51,659 bases of DNA, from contig JBGANR010000028.1 of NCBI GenBank assembly GCA_044222225.1, forward strand, positions 1 through 51,659. The letters run 5' to 3'. The translations under genes were made by a program, and so were the position numbers. This document shows positions 36,343 through 44,907 of the stretch, in pieces (position 1 is the first letter of the stretch; the number at the start of each line of letters is the position of its first letter). The notes under the pieces were generated by a model, which ran no database searches, was not told the origin of the DNA, and saw only the letters and a list, made by a program, of their open reading frames with translations. This DNA is from JBGANR01 sp044222225. Lineage in GTDB: Bacteria > Actinomycetota > Actinomycetes > Mycobacteriales > Mycobacteriaceae.

Positions 36343-36407
36343 ATTCATGGATGACGCGGATCGCGAGAGTGTCCGGAGGGCTGCCGAGACCCCCGATCCA
36401 CGCCTGC

Positions 36408-36441
36408 GGGCCCCCGCTGCGCCACCGGCGCGCGGGGGCCC
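36408..36441. other. Very strong GC hairpin in the blaI-thioesterase gap
   Basis: GGGCCCCCGC (36408-36417) pairs with GCGGGGGCCC (36432-36441), and inside it GCGCC (36419-36423) pairs with GGCGC (36427-36431) around an ACC loop, with one bulged T. That is 15 bp in total. The 326 bp between blaI and the thioesterase hold this, the operator at 36324 and no convincing gene. It has no T-tract. Confidence 0.6.
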
Positions 36442-36586
36442 GGCTACTTCTCCGGTCGGCCTGTGCCGCCCGTCATCGGAGCGTGTCGCGTCGTCGCTGG
36501 TGAGCGCTGCTCTGAGGCGGCGACACGTCCTGTCACCTGCGTGAAATACCGTGGAAACGCATTGATGGTTTCCTCTGGAGGTGGTC

Positions 36587-37024
36587 ATGACCGATTCCGT
36601 TTCGCAGGCGGCGCCCGACGCGTACGCCGACATGATGCGCGGGTTCGACAAGCACATCGGGCTGCAGATGCGCGAGCTGGGACCCGATCGGGTGGTGGCG
36701 GATCTCACTGTCACGCCGGAGCTGCACCAGCCGTTCGGCGTCGTCCACGGCGGGGTGTACTGCTCGATCATCGAGTCCGTGGCGAGCTTCTCGGGTTTCT
36801 TCTGGCTGCAGCACACGGGCCAGGGCGGGCACTGCGTCGGCGTCAACAACAACACCGACTTCCTGCGCTCGATCCGTGAGGGCACGGTGACGGCCACGTC
36901 GACGCCGATCCACCGCGGTCGCAGCCAGCAGCTGTGGCTCGTCGAGATCGTCGACGAGTCCGGACGCATGATCGCCCGCGGCCAGGTCCGGCTGCACAAC
37001 CTCGCCCCCACGGCCCGCGGCTAG
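36587..37024 (+). CDS. PaaI-type hotdog thioesterase (Rv1847 homologue)
   Basis: A 145-residue hotdog-fold protein. The PaaI/YbgC-type active-site region HQPFGVVHGGVYCSIIES is at about residues 46-63, and VGVNNNTDFLRSIREGTVTAT covers the following strand. Such enzymes hydrolyse acyl-CoA thioesters. GGAGG at 36577 gives the right spacing to ATG 36587; a GTG at 36581 is too close. In M. tuberculosis the same gene lies just before the urease operon. The acyl substrate is not evident. Confidence 0.9.
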   Translation: MTDSVSQAAPDAYADMMRGFDKHIGLQMRELGPDRVVADLTVTPELHQPFGVVHGGVYCSIIESVASFSGFFWLQHTGQGGHCVGVNNNTDFLRSIREGTVTATSTPIHRGRSQQLWLVEIVDESGRMIARGQVRLHNLAPTARG

Positions 37025-37081
37025 ATGATCGATTCCAGGTGGTGGCCACCCGGGCGGGCCGGCTCCGACCATCCGGCGACA
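37022..37081 (+). repeat. Intergenic repeat family 2, copy 2
   Basis: Starts CTAGATGATCGAT and ends GGCTCCGACCATCCGGCGAC as at 13781-13839, but the middle is different and contains the perfect palindrome GGTGGCCACC. The CTAG overlaps the thioesterase stop codon, and the repeat ends 14 bp before ureA. Confidence 0.6.
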
Positions 37082-37095
37082 GTTAAGGAGACACC

Positions 37096-37398
37096 GTGAA
37101 TCTCTCGCCCCATGAGCAGGAACGCCTGCTCGTCTCGTATGCCGCGCAGCTGGCCTGGCGACGACGGGCGCGGGGGTTGCTGCTCAACCACCCCGAGGCC
37201 GTGGCGGTGATCACCGACCACATCTTCGAGGGGGCGCGTGACGGTCGCACGGTCGCCGAGCTCATGGCGAGCGGCCAGCGGGTGCTGACGCGCGCGGACG
37301 TCCTGGACGGGGTGCCGGAGATGATCCACGACGTCCAGGCCGAGGCCACGTTCCCCGACGGGACGAAGCTCGTCACCGTCCACCATCCGATCGCCTGA
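37096..37398 (+). CDS. ureA: Urease gamma subunit
   Basis: A 100-residue UreA with the usual opening LSPHEQERLLVSYAAQLAWRRR and ending GTKLVTVHHPIA. Gamma, beta and alpha subunits form the urease core, which hydrolyses urea to ammonia and carbamate. GTG 37096 is preceded by AAGGAG. It is the first gene of ureABCFGD, the same order as in M. tuberculosis. No urea transporter or nickel importer is visible next to it. Confidence 0.97.
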   Translation: MNLSPHEQERLLVSYAAQLAWRRRARGLLLNHPEAVAVITDHIFEGARDGRTVAELMASGQRVLTRADVLDGVPEMIHDVQAEATFPDGTKLVTVHHPIA

Positions 37399-37410
37399 GA
37401 GGACGTAGGA

Positions 37411-37755
37411 GTGATCCCCGGAGAAGTCATCCCGGCCGAGGGCGTGATCGTCCTCAACGCCGGTGCCGACGTCGTGCGACTCGACGTCCGCAACACCGGC
37501 GACCGGCCGGTGCAGATCGGCAGCCATTACCACTTCGCGCAGGTCAACGACGCGCTGGAGTTCGACCGGGCGGCCGCGCGCGGGCTCCGGCTCGACATCC
37601 CCGCCGGGACGGCGGTGCGGTTCGAGCCGGGGCTGGCGCAGACGGTGCCGCTCGTGCCGCTGCGCGGTGCGCGCGTCGTTCCGGGGCTGACCGCCGGCGC
37701 ACCGGGGGCACTCGACGGCGCTCGCGGAATCGACGGGGTGGCCGATCGTGGCTGA
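37411..37755 (+). CDS. ureB: Urease beta subunit
   Basis: A 114-residue UreB with GEVIPAEGVIVLNAGADVV, TGDRPVQIGSHYHFAQVN and GTAVRFEPG. The C-terminal tail is extended (APGALDGARGIDGVADRG), and this tail contains a copy of the dispersed mini-repeat, the same GARGID encoded in the SecA2 loop. The last 8 bp overlap ureC. GTG 37411 follows GAGAGGACGTAGGA. Confidence 0.96.
   Translation: MIPGEVIPAEGVIVLNAGADVVRLDVRNTGDRPVQIGSHYHFAQVNDALEFDRAAARGLRLDIPAGTAVRFEPGLAQTVPLVPLRGARVVPGLTAGAPGALDGARGIDGVADRG
37718..37734 (+). repeat. Dispersed mini-repeat, copy C (inside ureB)
   Basis: GCGCTCGCGGAATCGAC, in frame at the 3' end of ureB and encoding GARGID. It is shorter than the other copies, diverging after GAATCGAC. 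Confidence 0.55.
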
Positions 37756-39469
37756 GCTCTCGCGGGCGCGATACGCCCAGCTGTACGGGCCGACGGTCGG
37801 GGACCGGATCCGGCTGGCCGACACCGACCTGCTCATCGAGGTCACCGAGGACCGCTGCGGCGGCCCGGGACGCGCCGGTGAGGAGGCCGTCTTCGGCGGC
37901 GGCAAGGTGATCCGCGAGTCGATGGGGCAGGGGCGGGCCACGCGCGCAGAGGGCGCGCCGGACACCGTCATCACCGGCGCCGTCGTGCTCGATCACTGGG
38001 GTGTGATCAAGGCGGACGTCGGGATCCGCGACGGCCGGATCGTCGCGCTCGGCAAGGCCGGGAACCCGGACACGATGGACGGCGTGCACCCCGATCTGGT
38101 CATCGGGCCGGGGACCGAGATCATCTCGGGCAACGGCAAGATCCTGACGGCCGGCGGCATCGACTGCCACGTCCACTTCATCTGCCCGCAGATCCTCGAC
38201 GAGGCGCTGGCCAACGGCGTCACGACGTTCATCGGCGGCGGCACCGGACCGGCCGAGGGCTCGAAGGCCACGACGGTGACGCCGGGCGGTTGGCACCTGG
38301 CGTCGATGCTCGCCGCGACGGCGGGCTGGCCGATGAACATCGCGCTGCTCGGCAAGGGCAACACCGTCTCGGTCGAGGGGATGACCGAGCAGCTGCTGGC
38401 CGGCGCGTCCGGGTTCAAGATCCACGAGGACTGGGGCGCCACCCCGGCCGCCATCGACGCGTCCCTGCGCGTCGCCGACGAGTTCGGCGTCCAGGTGGCG
38501 CTGCACAGCGACACCCTCAACGAGGCGGGCTTCGTCGAGCAGACGCTCGCCGCGATCGCCGGCCGCAGCATCCATGCGTATCACACCGAGGGTGCGGGCG
38601 GCGGTCACGCACCGGACATCATCACCGTGGCCGGGCACGCCAACGTGCTGCCGAGTTCGACGAACCCGACGCGCCCGCACACCGTCAACACGCTGCCCGA
38701 GCACCTCGACATGCTGATGGTCTGTCATCACCTCAACCCGACGGTGCCCGAGGACCTGGCCTTCGCCGAGAGCCGCATCCGGGGTACCACGATCGCCGCC
38801 GAGGACGTGCTGCACGACATCGGCGCCATCTCGATGATCGGCTCGGACGCCCAGGCGATGGGCCGCGTCGGCGAGGTGGTGCTGCGCACGTGGCAGACCG
38901 CGCACGTCATGAAGCGGCGACGCGGCGCGCTGCCCGGCGACGGCGCCGCCGACAACGAGCGGGCGAAGCGCTACGTGGCCAAGTACACGATCTGCCCGGC
39001 CGTCGCGCACGGGCTCGACCACGAGATCGGGTCCGTCGAACCCGGCAAGCTGGCTGACCTCGTGCTGTGGGATCCGGCGTTCTTCGGCGTGCGGGCTGCG
39101 GTGGTCGTCAAGGGTGGTGCCATCGCTTTCGCGCAGATGGGCGACGCCAACGCGTCGATCCCGACGCCGCAGCCGGTGCTCGCGCGCCGGATGTTCGGGG
39201 CTGCCGCGCCCGTCGCCGCCGCGACCTCGGTGCACTTCGTCGCGCCCGCGGCGCTGGAGGCCGGGTTGCCCGAGCGACTGGGGCTCGACCGGCGCTTCGT
39301 CGCCGTCGGCGACGTCCGCAGGCTGACCAAGGCCGACATGCCGAACAACGACGCGCTGCCGGACATCGTCGTAGACCCGGACACGTTCACGGTGCGCATC
39401 GACGGTGAGGTGTGGGACGAGCGGCCCGCTGAATCGCTGCCGATGGCTCAGCGCTACTTCCTCTTCTGA
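37748..39469 (+). CDS. ureC: Urease alpha (catalytic) subunit
   Basis: A 573-residue amidohydrolase subunit. The nickel-site histidines are in GGIDCHVHFICPQ, the carbamylated lysine is Lys224 in GFKIHEDWGATP, and the flap histidine region is LMVCHHLNPTVPEDLAFAESRIR. All catalytic landmarks are intact and the length is normal. GTG 37748 overlaps ureB by 8 bp. The nickel centre is assembled by UreF, UreG and UreD encoded next. Confidence 0.98.
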   Translation: MAELSRARYAQLYGPTVGDRIRLADTDLLIEVTEDRCGGPGRAGEEAVFGGGKVIRESMGQGRATRAEGAPDTVITGAVVLDHWGVIKADVGIRDGRIVALGKAGNPDTMDGVHPDLVIGPGTEIISGNGKILTAGGIDCHVHFICPQILDEALANGVTTFIGGGTGPAEGSKATTVTPGGWHLASMLAATAGWPMNIALLGKGNTVSVEGMTEQLLAGASGFKIHEDWGATPAAIDASLRVADEFGVQVALHSDTLNEAGFVEQTLAAIAGRSIHAYHTEGAGGGHAPDIITVAGHANVLPSSTNPTRPHTVNTLPEHLDMLMVCHHLNPTVPEDLAFAESRIRGTTIAAEDVLHDIGAISMIGSDAQAMGRVGEVVLRTWQTAHVMKRRRGALPGDGAADNERAKRYVAKYTICPAVAHGLDHEIGSVEPGKLADLVLWDPAFFGVRAAVVVKGGAIAFAQMGDANASIPTPQPVLARRMFGAAAPVAAATSVHFVAPAALEAGLPERLGLDRRFVAVGDVRRLTKADMPNNDALPDIVVDPDTFTVRIDGEVWDERPAESLPMAQRYFLF

Positions 39470-39470
39470 C

Positions 39471-40121
39471 GTGGCGGTTCCCGAAGCCGCTGCGCCGACC
39501 GCGCTGCTGTACGCCCTGGCCGACTCGCGACTGCCTGTCGGCGGGCACGTCCACTCCGGCGGGATGGAGGAGGCCGTCACGTCCGGTCTCGTGCGGGACG
39601 TCGCGTCCGTGCGGGCGCTGCTCGTCCGGCGGCTGCGGACGTCCGGGCTGGTCGCGGCGTCGATCGTCGCGCGCCGGGTCGCCGGGGAGCTGTCGGCGCC
39701 CGAGGCGGACGCCGTCGCCGACGCGCGGACGCCCGGCACCGCGTCGCGGGCCGCGTCGCGGGCGCAGGGCCGGGGCATGGTCCGGCTCGGCCGGCGGCTG
39801 TGGCCCGGCGGCTGGGACGACGTCCCGGCCCGGCCGCACGCGGCGACCGCCTTCGGCGAGCTGGCGCTGCGGGCCTGCGCCGCGCCACGCGACGCCGCCG
39901 CCGTCCACCTCTACACGACCCTGACCTGCTCGGCGACGGCCGCCCAGCGGCTGCTCGCCCTCGACCCCGCCGACGTCGCCGCCGTCACCGTGGAGCTGAC
40001 GGGCCTCGTCGACGAGCTCGCCGCCGACGCCTGCCGCGGCGACCGCCTGGCGTCCGACCCGCTGCTCGACCTGCTCGCCGAACGCCACGCCCGGCGGGAA
40101 CGCCCCTTGTTCGCTTCGTGA
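39471..40121 (+). CDS. ureF: Urease accessory protein UreF
   Basis: About 216 residues, mostly alpha-helical and Ala/Arg-rich. The UreF opening LLYALADSRLPVGGHVHSGGMEEAV is clear. UreF docks UreG and UreD on apo-urease and gates nickel delivery. GTG 39471 starts 1 nt after the ureC stop; the longer open frame to 39405 only shadows ureC. Confidence 0.93.
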   Translation: MAVPEAAAPTALLYALADSRLPVGGHVHSGGMEEAVTSGLVRDVASVRALLVRRLRTSGLVAASIVARRVAGELSAPEADAVADARTPGTASRAASRAQGRGMVRLGRRLWPGGWDDVPARPHAATAFGELALRACAAPRDAAAVHLYTTLTCSATAAQRLLALDPADVAAVTVELTGLVDELAADACRGDRLASDPLLDLLAERHARRERPLFAS

Positions 40122-40135
40122 CCCGAGGAGATCTC

Positions 40136-40819
40136 ATGCCACCGCACCTCATCGACGGCTTGCCCCACACCCACGACGACCGGCCGCGGCGCGAACGACG
40201 CCCGGGGGAGGCGCTGCGCGTCGGCGTCGGCGGTCCCGTGGGCTCCGGCAAGACGGCGCTCGTCGCCGCGCTGTGCCGCACGCTGCGCGAGCGCTACTCG
40301 CTCGCGGTGCTGACCAACGACATCTACACCACCGAGGACGCCGACTTCCTGCGCCGGCACGCCGTGCTGCCGGACGAGCGGATCGCGGCCGTGCAGACGG
40401 GCGGCTGCCCGCACACGGCGATCCGCGACGACATCACCGCCAACCTCGACGCGATCGACGACCTCGTCGAGGCCAACCCGCCGCTCGACCTGATCCTCGT
40501 CGAGTCCGGCGGCGACAATCTGACCGCGACCTTCTCGATGGGCCTCGTCGACACCCAGATCTTCGTCATCGACGTCGCCGGCGGCGACAAGGTGCCGCGC
40601 AAGGGCGGGCCGGGCGTCACCTACTCCGACCTGCTGGTCGTCAACAAGACGGATCTCGCCGAGCGCGTCGGGGCCGACCTCGGCGTCATGCGGCGTGATT
40701 CGGACGCCGTCCGCGACGGCCGGCCGACGGCCTTCGTCTCGCTCACCGACGACCCGGCCGCGACCGTCGTCGCCGCCTGGGTCGAGGAGCAGCTGGCCGC
40801 GCCCGCGACGGCGTCGTAG
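40136..40819 (+). CDS. ureG: Urease accessory GTPase UreG
   Basis: A 227-residue SIMIBI GTPase. The P-loop GPVGSGKT is at residues 33-40, the metal-binding CPH in VQTGGCPHTAIRDD, and the base-recognition NKTDL near residue 170. The N-terminus has a short His-containing tail (PHLIDGLPHTHDD) typical of UreG. GTP hydrolysis drives nickel transfer to urease. ATG 40136 has GAGGAG 5 nt upstream. Confidence 0.97.
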   Translation: MPPHLIDGLPHTHDDRPRRERRPGEALRVGVGGPVGSGKTALVAALCRTLRERYSLAVLTNDIYTTEDADFLRRHAVLPDERIAAVQTGGCPHTAIRDDITANLDAIDDLVEANPPLDLILVESGGDNLTATFSMGLVDTQIFVIDVAGGDKVPRKGGPGVTYSDLLVVNKTDLAERVGADLGVMRRDSDAVRDGRPTAFVSLTDDPAATVVAAWVEEQLAAPATAS

Positions 40820-40823
40820 CCGC

Positions 40824-41528
40824 GTGCTCACCGTCCTCACCATCGACGCCCATCCCGGACGCCGATTGCGGACCGACGTCCGCGGCGACGCACTCGCCGT
40901 CCGGCAGACCGGACCGGGTGTCGCGCACCTCGTCGGCACCGCGGCCGGTCCGCTCGGCGGCGACGAGGTCGTCGTCCGGGTGATGGTCGCCGCGGGCGCC
41001 GTGCTCGCCGTCCGGTCGGTCGCCGCGACGCTCGTGCTGCCCGGGCCGGCCGCGCGGCGTTCGCGATGGCGCTGGGAGGTCAGCGCCGCCGCCGACGCGC
41101 GCGTCACGCTGATCCCCGAGCCGACGATCGTCGCGGCCGGTGCCGATCACGACGCCCTGCTGGAGGTCGACGCCGTCGCGGGCGCGTCGATCGTCGCCGC
41201 CGAGCGCGTCCAGCTCGGCCGCGGACCGGCCGAGGTCGACGGCTGCGGCTGGTCGGGGGAGACGCGGGTGCGCGTCGACGGCGTCGAGGTGCTCGCGCAC
41301 GGCGTCGCACTCGGCGCAGGAAGTGCGACGGACGATCTGCTGGCCGCGCCGCGCGCCTACGCCTCGATGCTGCGGCTGCCGGACGCGTCCGGCGACGCCG
41401 TGGCCGGCGAGCTGCGGCGAGGCGGACCGTCGGCCGTGCGGCTGGCCTTCACCGGCGGAACGGTGACGACGGCCCTCGCCGAGACGATGAAAGCCGCGGA
41501 CGACGCTGAGAGCGTCGTCCGCGGCTGA
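40824..41528 (+). CDS. ureD: Urease accessory protein UreD
   Basis: About 234 residues of beta-rich UreD/UreH type, with HLVGTAAGPLGGDEVVVRVMV, LPGPAARRS and LIPEPTIVAAGADH. UreD is the scaffold on apo-urease for the UreF-UreG complex. GTG 40824 begins 4 nt after the ureG stop; the open frame to 40695 shadows ureG. Its last residues are encoded by a perfect 15-bp hairpin (41493-41525). Confidence 0.9.
   Translation: MLTVLTIDAHPGRRLRTDVRGDALAVRQTGPGVAHLVGTAAGPLGGDEVVVRVMVAAGAVLAVRSVAATLVLPGPAARRSRWRWEVSAAADARVTLIPEPTIVAAGADHDALLEVDAVAGASIVAAERVQLGRGPAEVDGCGWSGETRVRVDGVEVLAHGVALGAGSATDDLLAAPRAYASMLRLPDASGDAVAGELRRGGPSAVRLAFTGGTVTTALAETMKAADDAESVVRG
41493..41525. terminator. Perfect 15-bp hairpin between ureD and ndh
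   Basis: GCCGCGGACGACGCT (41493-41507) and AGCGTCGTCCGCGGC (41511-41525) pair perfectly around GAG. The hairpin ends 1 base before the ureD stop codon and 26 bp from the convergent ndh stop, so it fits a bidirectional terminator embedded in coding sequence. Confidence 0.7.
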
Positions 41529-41550
41529 GTGCTCAGGCGGGTCGGGCCGG

Positions 41551-43104
41551 TCAGCCGGCCTTCTCCACCGACTCCCTGTCCTCGACGTCCACGTCCTCCA
41601 CCGACTCGGCGGTCGCCGCGTCGACGTCGGCCGTCGTCTCGTTGTCGGGCCGGTCGTCGGCCGGCGTCTCCTCGACCACGACCTCCTCGACGATCGTCTC
41701 GTCGACGATCACCGGGGCGGCGACAGCCGAAGCGGCGCTCGACGAGGCGAGCATGGCGGCGATCTGCGCGGCGTGCGCCTGCGCCGACGCCACCGTCAAC
41801 TCGACCATCGCGTTGCGGGCTAGCACCTGCTGCTCGGTGATGGCCAGCTGACCGCGGTGGTTGGTGGCGAACGAGACGAACCACTGGAACATCGTGGTGA
41901 ACCGGCTGCGGAAGCCGACGAGGTAGATGAGGTGCAGCACCAGCCACCCCATCCAGGCGAGGAAGCCCTCCATCTCGAGCTTGCCGACCTTCATCACCGC
42001 GGAGAACCGCGACACGGTGGCCATCGAGCCCTTGTCGAAGTAGCTGAACGGCTTGCGGTCGATGTTCTTCTGACCGTCGAGGCCGGCGATGATCGCCTTG
42101 GCGGCGTAGCGGCCACCCTGGATGGCGCCCTGCGCGACACCGGGGACGCCGGGGACGGACATCATGTCGCCGACGACGAACACGTTCGGGTGGCCGGGCA
42201 GCGAGAGATCCGGCCCGACGATCACGCGCCCGGCGCGATCGAGTTCGACGGGGCACTGCGCGGCGAGCTGTTCGCCGAGCGGACTGCCCGCGACGCCCGC
42301 GGACCACACCTTGCAGAAGGAGTCGATCCGGCGGGTGGAGCCGTCCTTCTCCTTGACGGTGAGCCCTTCGTGATCGAGACCGATGACCATCGCGTTGAGC
42401 TGGACCTCGACGCCGAGCTTCTCGAGCCGGCGCTGGGCCTTCGCGCCGAGCTTCGGGCCCATCGGCGGCAGTACGGCCGGCGCGGCGTCGAGCAGGATGA
42501 CGCGGGCCTTGGTCGGGTCGATCGTGGTGAAGGTGTTCCGGAGGGTCTTCTCGCCCATCTCCTTGATCTGGCCGGCGAGCTCGACGCCCGTCGGACCCGC
42601 GCCGATGACGACGAACGTCATCAGTTTGGCGCGCTCCTCGGGATCGTCGGAGAGCTCGGCCTGCTCGAAGGAACCGAGGATGCGGCCGCGCAGCTCGAGC
42701 GCGTCGTCCAGCGTCTTCATGCCCGGGGCGTACTCGGCGAAGTGATCGTTGCCGAAGTACGACTGGTTGGCGCCGGCCGCGACGATGAGGCTGTCGTATT
42801 CGAAGGTGGTGACGCGTTCCAGCAGCCGCGAGGTGACCGTCTTGGCCTCGAGGTCGATCTCGTCGACCTCGCCGAGCACGACGCGGACGTTCTGCTGGTC
42901 CTGGACGATGACACGGGTGGCGGGAGCGATCTCGCCCTCGCTGACGATGCCTGTCGCGACCTGGTACAGCATCGGCTGGAACAGGTGCTGGTTCGTCTTG
43001 GCGATGATCGTGACGTCGACGTCGGCCTTCTTGAACTTTCGGGCGGCGAACAGCCCGCCGAAGCCGGAACCGATGATGACGACACGGTGGCGCTGGGCGC
43101 TCAT
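41551..43104 (-). CDS. ndh: Type II NADH dehydrogenase (NDH-2)
   Basis: About 517 residues. An FAD-binding GXGXXG is at residues 12-17 (VVIIGSGFGGLFAA); NDH-2 landmarks are NQHLFQPMLYQVATG, the NADH-site VVIGAGPTGVELAGQI, and NVFVVGDMMSVPGVPGVAQGAIQGG. The enzyme passes electrons from NADH to menaquinone without proton pumping. The C-terminal membrane-binding part is followed by a tail of about 75 residues, Ala-rich then very acidic (EEVVVEETPADD), that mycobacterial Ndh (about 463 residues) lacks. ATG 43104 is chosen over the upstream start at 43182 because MSAQRHRVVIIGSG begins the fold. It matches the ndh-after-urease order of M. tuberculosis. Confidence 0.95.
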   Translation of the reverse strand: MSAQRHRVVIIGSGFGGLFAARKFKKADVDVTIIAKTNQHLFQPMLYQVATGIVSEGEIAPATRVIVQDQQNVRVVLGEVDEIDLEAKTVTSRLLERVTTFEYDSLIVAAGANQSYFGNDHFAEYAPGMKTLDDALELRGRILGSFEQAELSDDPEERAKLMTFVVIGAGPTGVELAGQIKEMGEKTLRNTFTTIDPTKARVILLDAAPAVLPPMGPKLGAKAQRRLEKLGVEVQLNAMVIGLDHEGLTVKEKDGSTRRIDSFCKVWSAGVAGSPLGEQLAAQCPVELDRAGRVIVGPDLSLPGHPNVFVVGDMMSVPGVPGVAQGAIQGGRYAAKAIIAGLDGQKNIDRKPFSYFDKGSMATVSRFSAVMKVGKLEMEGFLAWMGWLVLHLIYLVGFRSRFTTMFQWFVSFATNHRGQLAITEQQVLARNAMVELTVASAQAHAAQIAAMLASSSAASAVAAPVIVDETIVEEVVVEETPADDRPDNETTADVDAATAESVEDVDVEDRESVEKAG

Positions 43105-43195
43105 GATGGTGTGCTCTCCTGCCGGGTGCGCATTTCTTTCAGGGGTAACCGTAGCGCTCTCGACCCGGGCTCGCGCGGACAACCGGCCGGACCGG

Positions 43196-43750
43196 TCACC
43201 GCTGCGTGACCTTGCCGTCCTTCATGACGAGCGTGCCGCCGTCGTAGGTCTGGCTGATGGTCCCGTCGCCGGGGGTCTCGTCGGACGTCGGGTAGCCGAG
43301 TTCGCCCTTCTCGTGGCCCTTCATGCCCCAGTCGTCGCCGATGACGCCGTGCACGATGAACGCCTTGCCGGAGGCGGGGTTGAGGTAGATCGAGCCGTGC
43401 TCGAAGGTGATGAACTTGCCGCCTCTGCGCAGGCCCACGATGGGGCCGAGCGGCTTGCCGAGGTAGCCGGTCGCGCCGCCCTTCGCGGAGTAGGCGGCGA
43501 GGATCGCGGCGTCGTCGATGGTGACCTGCTCGCCGTTCGGTCCGGTGACCGTGCTCGGCGCTCCGGCGCCCGGCGACGTCGTGGGGGAGCCTGCGCCGGT
43601 CGACCCGCCGGGACTCGTCGTACTCGCGGATGCGGCGGACGACGTCGAGGACGCGCCGTCTTTCTTGTCGTCGCTGCATCCGGCGGCGATCGCGATGACG
43701 GCTGCCGCAGCGGCGGCGGTGGCGACGGCCCGGGCGGTGGAGGTACGCAT
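43196..43750 (-). CDS. LGFP-repeat lipoprotein
   Basis: A 184-residue secreted lipoprotein with lipobox IAAGC (Cys25). A Ser/Thr/Gly/Pro-rich linker runs to about residue 68. The C-terminal part contains LGFP-type repeats: ATGYLGKPLGP, FEHGSIYLNPASGKAFIVHG and GELGYPTSDETPGDG. LGFP repeats are typical of mycolate-layer actinobacteria and are thought to bind the cell wall or arabinogalactan. The ATG at 43750 has GGGAAG upstream. It is the last conserved gene before the scar zone; 43808-44077 is lower GC and contains no convincing gene. Confidence 0.85.
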   Translation of the reverse strand: MRTSTARAVATAAAAAAVIAIAAGCSDDKKDGASSTSSAASASTTSPGGSTGAGSPTTSPGAGAPSTVTGPNGEQVTIDDAAILAAYSAKGGATGYLGKPLGPIVGLRRGGKFITFEHGSIYLNPASGKAFIVHGVIGDDWGMKGHEKGELGYPTSDETPGDGTISQTYDGGTLVMKDGKVTQR

Positions 43751-44077
43751 GAGTCTTCCCTTCCCCGATGTCCGGCGATCCGGGATGGTTCACCGGGTCG
43801 CCTATGACTCGGCGACACAGACAAAGTTATGCGAGAAAGGTGGCGTTCGACCAGGGCTTGCCGGGAACGGGACGAATGATATACAGACGGCAGTCCATCC
43901 GATTTGCGCGTAGTTTCGGATCGCTATGATATGATTCGGCTACGGTCATACCCGGAATGCTGACGCTCGCGGAAGTGCAGGCTGGCTGACGCAAGATCGA
44001 GTCGCGTCGGAGAAGTGGTAGTTCTGAGCGGAATCACGATCTCCCGACCTCCATCGTGGGTCGCTCCAAACGGCCGG

Positions 44078-44809
44078 TTAGAGGCGTGCCAGTATCTCGG
44101 CCTTCTTCTGTGTGAATTCTTGATCGGTCAATATGCCGGCTTGATGCAGCTCTGCGAGTTGGCGCAGCGACGCCATGTGGTCTTGCGCCTGCGGGGCGGC
44201 CGCAATCGGAACCTGTGTCTTCGTCAGTTTCGGCGGCATCGCGTGGCGAGTTGGCAAAGTGTGCTGCGGTTCCGGAACTGGGCTCGATTGCGGCGTCGGA
44301 TGCCGGTGCTGCTGTGGAGACGGATGCTGTTGGAAAGGCGAATAAGGGTATTGCTGCGCCTGCGGAGCCGGGTACTGCTGGGTGCCGGACGGCTGATAAT
44401 GCTGCGGAGCGGGGCGTTGCTGCCTTGCTCGTGCCAGGCGGTCGTGGGTGACATCGATGAATAGCTTGCCGTCCGCCTTTCGGCAATTTTTGAGTTCCGT
44501 CTTGTTGCCGTCGGCCAGGATGGCGATGCGGCCGTAGGGAATCCCCGAGATCCATTCAATTGACGAGATCGTGATGAGGGGAAAGGACTCCGACAGGGAT
44601 GGCTTGGCGCTATTGGGTGTGAACAATATGCGATCGTTGGTGAGTACCGACAGTCCAAGGTCGTAGTAGTGCGTGCATGGAACTATCGCGACGACTTGCT
44701 CGTGCTCTAACAGTAGCTCGGGGAGCAGGCGAATGGCCTCTTTGTACGACCGGCGTAGTCCTGGCATTCGTGACACGACCCGCTCGATATCAGGGCGCAG
44801 CTGTTCCAT
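44078..44809 (-). CDS. PH-SHOCT protein, copy 1
   Basis: A 243-residue protein in three parts. Residues 1-125 resemble a bacterial PH-like domain (LLLEHEQVVAIVPC, LTNDRILFTP, IAILADGNKTELKNC). Residues 126-205 are a Pro/Gln/Tyr/His-rich linker. The last 30 residues are a SHOCT domain (LRQLAELHQAGILTDQEFTQKKAEILARL region). There is no signal peptide or membrane helix. A paralogue lies at 45534-46283 with a nearly identical C-terminus and diverged PH part. SHOCT tails often mediate oligomerisation; the function is unknown. GGAGGA precedes the ATG. GC content is lower than in flanking genes. Confidence 0.75.
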   Translation of the reverse strand: MEQLRPDIERVVSRMPGLRRSYKEAIRLLPELLLEHEQVVAIVPCTHYYDLGLSVLTNDRILFTPNSAKPSLSESFPLITISSIEWISGIPYGRIAILADGNKTELKNCRKADGKLFIDVTHDRLARARQQRPAPQHYQPSGTQQYPAPQAQQYPYSPFQQHPSPQQHRHPTPQSSPVPEPQHTLPTRHAMPPKLTKTQVPIAAAPQAQDHMASLRQLAELHQAGILTDQEFTQKKAEILARL

Positions 44810-44907
44810 GGCGGTCCTCCGGGTGGATCTTGGTTCTGATCTGTCGACTCTAACCTACATGGGTGGTCGTCACGAGGCGTGATGAGTGATGACCAATAAC
44901 GCTCTAG

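Noticed and set aside
36347..36544. 65-codon frame between blaI and the thioesterase
   Set aside because: No ribosome binding site, runs through the strong hairpin and has a Pro/Ala/Arg composition of non-coding GC-rich DNA.
43904..43930. Possible plus-strand promoter (TTGCGC and TATGAT)
   Set aside because: Spacing of 15 and no plausible gene downstream on that strand; the frame from 44015 is a shadow of the PH-SHOCT gene.
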